From assembly GCA_903861235.1 (NCBI GenBank), contig CAIOTP010000158.1, positions 1-8,441 of the forward strand: DNA of 8,441 nt, written 5' to 3'. Within the stretch, counting starts at the first letter, position 1, and each line of letters starts with the position of its first letter. This DNA is from an uncultured bacterium (GTDB lineage: Bacteria > Planctomycetota > Phycisphaerae > Phycisphaerales > SM1A02). The position numbers were made by a program, and so were the translations under genes. Positions 1-4,439 of the stretch are shown in pieces. The notes beneath the pieces are model-generated. The model did no database searches and was not told the origin of the DNA. It was given only the letters and a program-made list of their open reading frames with translations.

Positions 1-695
1 ATCTCCTCCAGGATCGCTTCGCAGGCGGCGTCGCCGCGCGCTCGCAGGTCGGCCACCTGCTCCGGCGTCAGGTCCGTCCACGATCGGGCGAAGGGCTCGC
101 GCAGCGTCTGCAACTTGCCGGCCAGCACGGCGTCGAACTGCGGCACCACGCCGCTCAGGATGGCCTTGGGTGGCGTGACGCCCCGCCGCAGACCCTCCTG
201 CAGCACGGCACGCTGATCCTGGAGCGAGCGAGGCACGGCCTGCAGGCGCGCCAGGTGATGGCGCAGGTCGTCCGCCCGGGCCATGGGCACCCGCTCGTGC
301 ATCTGCGGCACGCTCTGCTGCGGTCCGCCGAGCGGCCCCACCAGGAGCAGGTGTCCGCCGAAGCGATGGCCGTCGAACTCCATCTGCAGGTCGCGAAGCA
401 CCACCTCGGCGTCCAGGCGGTCGCGTTCGTCGAGGGCCGCCAGGTCGACGGCCTTGAGACGTTCGAGCAGCCTGCCCACCTCGGCGTGGCGGCGTTCGAA
501 GCCGGCCAGCGAAAGGTCCATGATCCGTGTGGGGTCGGTCGGCCGGCCCTTGGCCAGCGCCTCCAGGGGATCCTCCCGGTCGCGGAAGGCCTGGATGGCG
601 TCGAAGGTGTCCATGAGCTGCTGGCGCGAGGGCGGGGCCTGGCCCGCGGAGAGCAGCAGGGCCAGGGTGAGCAGGAGGGAGCAGGTTCGGGCCAT
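1..695 (-). CDS. Secreted DUF885-family protein (N-terminal part, runs off the left edge)
   Basis: The reverse strand is open from an ATG at 693-695 to the window edge, giving 231 visible residues with the C-terminus missing. Residues 1-20 form a clean signal peptide (MARTCSLLLTLALLLSAGQA, small residues before the cut), so the protein is probably exported. The next part fits the N-terminal half of DUF885 proteins from memory: a helical stretch with GFERRHAEVGRLLERL, then DERDRLDAEVVLRDL, a GGPQQSVPQ loop, and RGVTPPKAIL near residues 170-180. Members are usually about 550-600 residues and some have zinc-peptidase-like motifs in the C-terminal half, which lies outside this window, so enzymatic activity cannot be judged. 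The gene is divergent from mqnD with a gap of about 40-50 bp. No Shine-Dalgarno is visible before the start. The reading frame is secure; the family call is fairly secure. Confidence 0.85.
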   Translation of the reverse strand, partial: MARTCSLLLTLALLLSAGQAPPSRQQLMDTFDAIQAFRDREDPLEALAKGRPTDPTRIMDLSLAGFERRHAEVGRLLERLKAVDLAALDERDRLDAEVVLRDLQMEFDGHRFGGHLLLVGPLGGPQQSVPQMHERVPMARADDLRHHLARLQAVPRSLQDQRAVLQEGLRRGVTPPKAILSGVVPQFDAVLAGKLQTLREPFARSWTDLTPEQVADLRARGDAACEAILEE

Positions 696-743
696 GGCGG
701 AACCGTACCGCGCCGAGGCCGCTACGCTCGCCTCGTGAGCGCC

Positions 744-1625
744 ATGGTCACCATCACGCTGGGTCACAGCCCCGATCCGGACGACGCCTTCATGTGGTGG
801 CCGCTCTTCGGCATCGATGGTCAGCCGCCGGAGATCGCGGAGCCGGGGATCCGGTTCGAGCAGGTCTGCGACGACATCGAGACGCTGAACCGCCGGTCCG
901 CGGGCCCCGAGGCCGAACTGCTCGAGGTGACCGCCATGAGCTGCGCCAACCTGCCGCTGGTCGGCTCCCGATACGCCCTCACCGCCTGCGGCAGCAGCGT
1001 GGGCGACGGCTACGGACCCAAGCTGGTGTCCAGGGCGCCCATGTCCATCGACGACCTGCGGGCTCCTTCGGTCACCATCGCCGTGCCGGGCCGTCGCACC
1101 ACCAGCTTCCTGGCCCTGAGTCTCATGCTGGGTGCGGGTCGTTTCCGTTCCGTCGAGGTGCCCTTCGACCGCATCATGGACGCCGTGGCCTCGGGCGAGC
1201 ACGCGGCCGGCGTGGTGATTCACGAGGGGCAGCTGCTGTTCCGGGACCACGGCCTCCACCTGGTGCGCGATCTGGGTGCGTGGTGGCGCGATCACTCGGG
1301 CCTCCCGCTTCCGCTGGGCGTGAACGCCGTGCGGCGGGACATGGACCTGCGTCATGGGGCGGGAACGCAGGCCCGCGTGGTCCGTCTGCTCGAGCGGAGC
1401 GTCGCCCACGCCATGCGGCACCGTGATCGCGGCGTGGCCTACGCCTTGCGTTTCGCCCGTGGCATGCAGGCGGGTCTGGCCGGCGAATTCGTGGACCTGT
1501 ACGTGAACCGTTGGACGCTCGACTGCGGGCCGCGCGGCCGCCAGGCGGTGGACCAGCTGCTGGCCCAGGCGCACGCCAGCGGCCTGCTCCCGCCGGCGCC
1601 CGCCCAGGTCTTCGTGGCCGGCTAG
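744..1625 (+). CDS. mqnD: 1,4-dihydroxy-6-naphthoate synthase (menaquinone via futalosine)
   Basis: The product is 293 residues, the normal size for MqnD (VitK2_biosynth family, periplasmic-binding-protein-like fold). MqnD converts cyclic dehypoxanthinyl futalosine to 1,4-dihydroxy-6-naphthoate in the cytoplasmic futalosine route to menaquinone. Visible family marks are GHSPDPDDAFM at residues 7-17, SSVGDGYGPKLV at 84-95, VPGRRTT at 114-120, IHEGQL at 159-164 with His160 matching the proposed catalytic histidine, WWRDHSGLPLPLG near 180-192, and YVNRWTLDCG near 253-262. The SPDPDD opening favours MqnD over MqnA. I chose ATG at 744 because the conserved beta strand begins at once. An in-frame GTG at 735 adds three residues and is equally possible; neither has a Shine-Dalgarno. 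The frame stays open upstream to 255, but that stretch is antisense to the DUF885 gene and does not look like protein. No other mqn gene lies in the window. Confidence 0.93.
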   Translation: MVTITLGHSPDPDDAFMWWPLFGIDGQPPEIAEPGIRFEQVCDDIETLNRRSAGPEAELLEVTAMSCANLPLVGSRYALTACGSSVGDGYGPKLVSRAPMSIDDLRAPSVTIAVPGRRTTSFLALSLMLGAGRFRSVEVPFDRIMDAVASGEHAAGVVIHEGQLLFRDHGLHLVRDLGAWWRDHSGLPLPLGVNAVRRDMDLRHGAGTQARVVRLLERSVAHAMRHRDRGVAYALRFARGMQAGLAGEFVDLYVNRWTLDCGPRGRQAVDQLLAQAHASGLLPPAPAQVFVAG

Positions 1626-1643
1626 GCCACCGGGCCGGCTTTA
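1617..1643 (+). terminator. Possible weak hairpin terminator overlapping the mqnD stop
   Basis: GCCGGC at 1617-1622 pairs with GCCGGC at 1634-1639, with a small inner GG/CC pairing and a short run of T (TTTA) afterwards. The T tract is short and GC-rich palindromes arise easily at this composition, so this is only a candidate for ending mqnD transcription before the ACT gene. Confidence 0.25.
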
Positions 1644-1647
1644 TACT
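1642..1647 (+). promoter_or_regulatory. Candidate -10 box (TATACT) of the ACT/CDGSH genes
   Basis: TATACT stands out in the very GC-rich 33-bp gap between mqnD and the ACT gene. A start point about 7 bases downstream would leave a leader of only about 5 nt before the ATG at 1659, that is, a nearly leaderless mRNA, which fits the absence of a Shine-Dalgarno there. No convincing -35 hexamer was found at normal spacing. Confidence 0.4.
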
Positions 1648-1658
1648 GCTCGGCCCTC

Positions 1659-2132
1659 ATGAGCCTGCAGCCTCCAGAGACCGAGCAGGGCGGTGCATAC
1701 GCGCCGCCCTCCGTGCGCCAGTTCGGCGTGTTCCTGGACAACAAGGTGGGCAAGCTGCTCGAGCTCCTCCAGCTCTTCGACGACAAGGCCGAACTGCAGC
1801 TGGCCGCGTTCAGCGTGGTCGATTCGAGCGACTACGCCGTGGTGCGTCTCATCTTCAACAACGCGGACGCGGCGCGTGTGGCCCTCCGGAGCCACGACTA
1901 CACCTTCAGCGAGACGGACCTGCTGGTGGTGGAGCTCTCCGAGGGGCGATCACTCACCAACCTCTGCCTGCACCTGCTCGGTGCCGAGTTGAACATCCGC
2001 TTCGCCTATCCCGTCATGCTGCGCCGCGAGGAGAGCCCCACGGTGGCCATCGCGGTCGACGACCTCACCCTGGCCGGTCAGATCCTCCTCCGCAAGCGCT
2101 TCCGCCTGCTGGGGGAGGAGGACCTCGTCTGA
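1659..2132 (+). CDS. Stand-alone tandem ACT-domain protein
   Basis: The 157-residue protein consists of an unstructured proline-rich start (1-18) and two ACT modules. The first spans about 19-92 with the typical opening QFGVFLDNKVGKLLELLQLF, a central DSSDYAVVRLIF strand and SETDLLVVEL at the end. The second, about 93-150, has the LxxLCLHLLGAELNIRFAYP pattern and a closing VDDLTLAGQILL helix. ACT domains usually bind amino acids and regulate enzymes or transcription; here no catalytic domain is attached, so a small cytoplasmic ligand-binding or regulatory protein is inferred. The ligand cannot be read from the sequence. It is sometimes annotated loosely as an acetolactate-synthase regulatory-like protein, but nothing here shows a partner. 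The ATG at 1659 is chosen because it sits just after a TATACT box and gives a complete first ACT strand. The CDGSH gene follows after 10 bp, so the two are probably cotranscribed. Confidence 0.85.
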   Translation: MSLQPPETEQGGAYAPPSVRQFGVFLDNKVGKLLELLQLFDDKAELQLAAFSVVDSSDYAVVRLIFNNADAARVALRSHDYTFSETDLLVVELSEGRSLTNLCLHLLGAELNIRFAYPVMLRREESPTVAIAVDDLTLAGQILLRKRFRLLGEEDLV

Positions 2133-2142
2133 AGGAGAACCC

Positions 2143-2343
2143 ATGGCACGACTCGTGAAGCTCACCGGAACCGGACCCCTGAAGATCGAGCCCTCCGACA
2201 AGCCCGTCTTCGTCTGCACCTGCGGCCTGTCGAAGAAGTTCCCCTTCTGCGACGGCACGCACAAGGCCTGCCGCGACGAGCCGGAGGGACAGACCTTCTT
2301 CTACGACGAGCAGGGGCAGCGGCACCAGGCGCCCGGGTCCTGA
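2143..2343 (+). CDS. CDGSH-type 2Fe-2S protein
   Basis: This 66-residue protein carries one complete CDGSH signature, C-x-C-x2-S-x3-P-x-C-D-G-T-H, at residues 25-40. The expected cluster ligands are Cys25, Cys27, Cys36 and His40, which bind a 2Fe-2S cluster in the 3Cys-1His mode. There is no signal peptide or membrane segment, so it should be a small cytoplasmic iron-sulfur protein involved in redox or cluster transfer; the exact role of such single-motif bacterial proteins is not settled. A strong Shine-Dalgarno, AAGGAG at 2132-2137, lies 5 bases before the ATG, unlike most genes in this window. It sits 10 bp after the ACT gene in the same direction and converges on the PTPS gene with only 6 bp between the two stop codons. 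Confidence 0.93.
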   Translation: MARLVKLTGTGPLKIEPSDKPVFVCTCGLSKKFPFCDGTHKACRDEPEGQTFFYDEQGQRHQAPGS

Positions 2344-2349
2344 TCGCGG

Positions 2350-3090
2350 TCAGCCCGGGTAGATGGCGGAGGTCTTCTCCGTCTCCCACAGTCGGACCCG
2401 TCGCAGGGTGCCGCCGGCGGAGGCCAGCGGTCGCTCCAGCCAGTCGAAGCAGGTCTTGGCGATCCACTCCACGCTCGGATTGGTGTCGCCGAACTCCGGA
2501 AGGTCGGTGTTGAGGTGCTTGTGGTCCAGCCGGTCCACGGCGTGCTGGTTCACGATCCGCGCGACCTGCTCGGGCTGAAGTGCGGCGGGTCCCATCGGCG
2601 TCTCCACCTCCACCTCCAGGCGGTAGTTGTGGCCGTGCCCGGCGGGGTTGTTGCACTTGCCGAACACGCGGCGGTTCTCTTCCTCGCCCAACGCGGGACA
2701 ATGCAGGCGATGGCTCGCGGCGAAGTCGAACCGCAGCGTCAGTATGCATCGATCATGCATGGTGGCCTCGATGGATCGCTCCAGAAGGGGGTGGGACCGA
2801 AGGGTGAGCCGGGCGATCGGGTGGGGCAGGGCCGGGGCGAGCGCCGTCCGGAGCGCGACCAGCCAGACGGGTGGTTCGAGATCCTGCGGGCACGCCAGAG
2901 CGGCCTGCTGCACGGCCTGATCGATCCGCTGGATCGGAAGGATGTAGCCTGTGGTCTTGTCAGGGGTACCGTCCAAGGCCACGTCGATCTCGACGGGCAC
3001 GATCCAACCGCCCGACAGCCACGGTGCTGCACGAGGGCGACCGTGGACATCCGATCCGAGCGAGAGCCGGACGGTTCGGGTGAGCTTCAT
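2350..3090 (-). CDS. 6-pyruvoyl-tetrahydropterin synthase family protein with extra N-terminal T-fold-like domain
   Basis: The 246-residue protein ends in a full PTPS/QueD-family domain (about 113-246). Predicted zinc ligands are His127 in SHRLH and His152 and His154 in GHGHNY. Cys146 in GKCNNPAGHGH is the likely catalytic cysteine, Asp189-His190 sit in RLDHKHLN, and Glu236 in WETEK fits the pterin-anchoring glutamate. The C-x5-HGH spacing is the one seen in eukaryotic-type PTPS rather than the C-x3-HGH of typical QueD, so the product could be 6-pyruvoyl-tetrahydropterin from dihydroneopterin triphosphate; a queuosine role cannot be excluded. Residues 1-112 are extra and repeat the layout of the domain (VEIDVALDGTPDKTTGY then a helix) but lack the histidines and cysteine, which suggests a degenerate duplicated copy. 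The ATG at 3090 has AGGA 7 bases upstream. An internal ATG at 2760 would give only the catalytic domain. Confidence 0.87.
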   Translation of the reverse strand: MKLTRTVRLSLGSDVHGRPRAAPWLSGGWIVPVEIDVALDGTPDKTTGYILPIQRIDQAVQQAALACPQDLEPPVWLVALRTALAPALPHPIARLTLRSHPLLERSIEATMHDRCILTLRFDFAASHRLHCPALGEEENRRVFGKCNNPAGHGHNYRLEVEVETPMGPAALQPEQVARIVNQHAVDRLDHKHLNTDLPEFGDTNPSVEWIAKTCFDWLERPLASAGGTLRRVRLWETEKTSAIYPG

Positions 3091-3097
3091 CGCGAAT

Positions 3098-3101
3098 TCC
3101 T
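3098..3101 (-). promoter_or_regulatory. Shine-Dalgarno (AGGA) deciding the long PTPS start
   Basis: On the minus strand AGGA lies 7 bases before the ATG at 3090, supporting translation of the long form with the N-terminal extension. A weaker GAGG, 5 bases before the internal ATG at 2760, leaves open a second short product. Confidence 0.5.
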
Positions 3102-3162
3102 GCAGGGCATCCTTGACGCGACCGTTCCTTCGCTTCCTTCGTGCCGCCGCTCACGCATATTC

Positions 3163-3186
3163 GGAAATCTTGTGGAAATCTTTCCA
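3163..3186. repeat. Phased direct repeat and inverted repeat, possible operator
   Basis: GGAAATCTT occurs at 3163-3171 and again at 3174-3182, an 11-bp step, about one helical turn. The second copy is part of a 14-bp dyad, TGGAAATCTTTCCA at 3173-3186. The element lies in an AT-rich island between the divergent PTPS and lipoprotein genes, 6 bp upstream of the likely -35 box at 3193, a suitable place for a regulator to touch both promoters. No regulator is identified. Confidence 0.4.
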
Positions 3187-3192
3187 AAGGCC

Positions 3193-3220
3193 TTGTGGCG
3201 TGCCTTCGGGACTATATAGT
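3193..3220 (+). promoter_or_regulatory. Sigma70-like promoter of the lipoprotein-ruvC-trpE operon
   Basis: TTGTGG at 3193-3198 is followed after 16 bp by TATAGT at 3215-3220 within an AT-rich patch of otherwise GC-rich DNA. A start near 3227 would give a leader of roughly 27 nt before the GTG at 3254. This is the best-formed promoter in the window, though still a prediction. Confidence 0.55.
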
Positions 3221-3240
3221 TCCCCCATCACCAAGCCCCC

Positions 3241-3247
3241 GGAAGGG
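3241..3247 (+). promoter_or_regulatory. Shine-Dalgarno GGAAGGG for the GTG start at 3254
   Basis: A purine run GGAAGGG sits 6 bases before GTG 3254 and fixes this start. Its last three bases belong to the 5' arm of the terminator-like hairpin (and to the small competing hairpin at 3234-3249), so access to this site may depend on RNA folding. Confidence 0.5.
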
Positions 3248-3281
3248 CTCGGCGTGAGACTTGTCTCCGCCGGGCCTTTTT
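3243..3281 (+). terminator. Strong intrinsic terminator-like hairpin, possibly an attenuator
   Basis: Bases 3246-3254 (GGCTCGGCG type, preceded by G) pair with 3268-3276 as nine pairs including one G-U. An inner stem of GAGAC 3256-3260 with GTCTC 3263-3267 is separated from it by one bulged T (3255). The loop is centred on TT 3261-3262. TTTTT follows at 3277-3281. The T tract exists only in the plus direction, so it would act on transcripts from the promoter at 3193-3220, about 50-55 nt after initiation. A smaller hairpin, AGCCC 3234-3238 with GGGCT 3245-3249, uses the same bases as the terminator's 5' arm and could act as an antiterminator. The GTG start at 3254 lies inside the stem. Terminator shape is clear; its regulatory use is inferred. 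Confidence 0.65.
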
Positions 3282-3925
3282 CATTTGCGGTCCTCGGGGT
3301 GCTGGCTTGCTCGGCCTGCGTCACGCCTCAGCCGCGTGTCGCGAGCCTGCATCCCGCCGTCCGCGTCATGCCCGCGGAGCGTCGCGTGGAGGTGCAGGGG
3401 CGGGTGGCGTGCACCCGCGGCTTTCTCGAGCAGGTCGCCTGCGGTCGCGGGTCCCGCGAGCACGAGTCGCTCCTGGTGATCGAAGCTCCAGCCAGCGTGG
3501 TGCATGCGGGACTGCTGGCCATCGGATTGCGATCGGGGCACCCGGGCCGCTGGTTCAACCTCCCGGATGGCCGGGTGCAACTGGAGCCGCCGGAAGGGGA
3601 CGAGGTCACCGTCCGTGTCCGGTGGTCCCTGGGCGGCCTGGAGCAGGAGGTGCCGGTGCAGGCGTGGGTCCGCGGGATGGCCGCCGTCGATGCCCGCTGG
3701 GTCTTCGCCGGCAGCCGGTTCGGCACCTGGAACGGGGTCGAGTCCTACGCGGCGGACGGATCAGGCAGCGTGGTCGGACTGGTCACCTTCGGTGACGAGG
3801 TGGTCGCGCTGCATCAGGTGGTGCCCGACCGCGCCTCGGTCCGCGCGCCCGTCCTCCGCGCGGACACGGACGCCATGCCCCCGGAGGGCCATCCGGTCAC
3901 GCTGATCCTCGGCACGAAGCCTTAG
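3254..3925 (+). CDS. Predicted lipoprotein, YdjY-like domain
   Basis: Starting at GTG 3254 (Shine-Dalgarno GGAAGGG, 6-base gap) the product is 223 residues. Residues 1-18 form a short export signal with hydrophobic core FAVLGVLA, and Cys19 in VLAC is a plausible lipidation site, though the box is not ideal; a second cysteine follows at 22. The mature part contains a stretch (about 44-100) with GRVACTRGFLEQVACGRG, REHESLLVIEAP at 68-79 and HAGLLAIGLRSGHPGRW at 84-100. This recalls, from memory, proteins annotated with a YdjY domain, common in planctomycetes. Function is unknown; an envelope location is inferred. ruvC follows after 9 bp, so the gene leads an operon with ruvC and trpE, with which it has no obvious functional link. 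The frame is open far upstream, but that part is antisense to the PTPS gene. The main doubt is the start, which lies within a terminator-like hairpin. Confidence 0.75.
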   Translation: MRLVSAGPFSFAVLGVLACSACVTPQPRVASLHPAVRVMPAERRVEVQGRVACTRGFLEQVACGRGSREHESLLVIEAPASVVHAGLLAIGLRSGHPGRWFNLPDGRVQLEPPEGDEVTVRVRWSLGGLEQEVPVQAWVRGMAAVDARWVFAGSRFGTWNGVESYAADGSGSVVGLVTFGDEVVALHQVVPDRASVRAPVLRADTDAMPPEGHPVTLILGTKP

Positions 3926-3934
3926 CATCCGGCC

Positions 3935-4435
3935 ATGCGCGTGGTGGGCATCGATCCAGGCCTGCGTCGGACCGGCTACGCCTGCGTGCAGGTGCCGGCG
4001 CGGAGCATGGAGCCGCGCCTGGTGGAGGCGGGCGTGCTTCGGTTGCGGAGCACGGGAGCGCTGCCTGACCGCCTGCTGCAGCTGCACCAGGAGCTTCGCG
4101 AGGTGCTGGAGGAGCTGTCGCCCGACCGTGTGGCGGTGGAGGGGGTGTTCGCCAACGCACGCTTCGTGCGCACGGCGCTCGTCATGGGTCACGCCCGCGG
4201 CGTGGTGCTGCTGGCCGCGGCCGAGCGCGGGCTCGCCGTGGACGAGCTGGCACCGGCCGAAGTCAAGCGCGCCGTCACCGGTCGCGGGCAGGCCACCAAG
4301 GATCAGGTGCGCCGCGCCGTCATGGCTCAGTGCGGCCTGCGGTCCATCAAGGGACCCAGTGACGTCAGCGACGCGATCGCGATCGCGCTCTGCGGCGCCC
4401 GTCGCCGCGCGGGTCGTCCGCTGCCGATAGGCTGA
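3935..4435 (+). CDS. ruvC: Holliday junction resolvase RuvC (crossover junction endodeoxyribonuclease)
   Basis: The 166-residue product matches the usual RuvC length. RuvC cuts four-way junctions in DNA recombination and repair, acting as a dimer with the RuvAB branch-migration motor. All four acidic active-site residues are in place: Asp7 in GIDPGL, Glu69 in VAVEGVF, and Asp143 and Asp146 in SDVSDAIAIAL. Other family marks are RRTGYA near 11-16, FVRTALVMGHARGV at 77-90 and a basic ATKDQVRRAV segment at 120-129. The start is the ATG 9 bp after the lipoprotein stop and places the first catalytic strand correctly. trpE follows after only 4 bp, so the two are almost certainly cotranscribed. ruvA and ruvB, frequent neighbours in other bacteria, are not in this window. 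No oddity in the protein itself. Confidence 0.96.
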   Translation: MRVVGIDPGLRRTGYACVQVPARSMEPRLVEAGVLRLRSTGALPDRLLQLHQELREVLEELSPDRVAVEGVFANARFVRTALVMGHARGVVLLAAAERGLAVDELAPAEVKRAVTGRGQATKDQVRRAVMAQCGLRSIKGPSDVSDAIAIALCGARRRAGRPLPIG

Positions 4436-4439
4436 AGCC

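Noticed and set aside
255..743. Plus-strand open frame extending mqnD upstream by about 160 residues
   Set aside because: It is antisense to the DUF885 gene, has a low-complexity composition, and the MqnD family begins right at 735/744. High GC keeps such frames open by chance.
3220..3290. Trp leader peptide, T-box or TRAP-type control of trpE
   Set aside because: The leader has no tandem TGG codons, is too short for a T-box, and shows no series of GAG/TAG triplets. Only a generic attenuator-like fold is supported.
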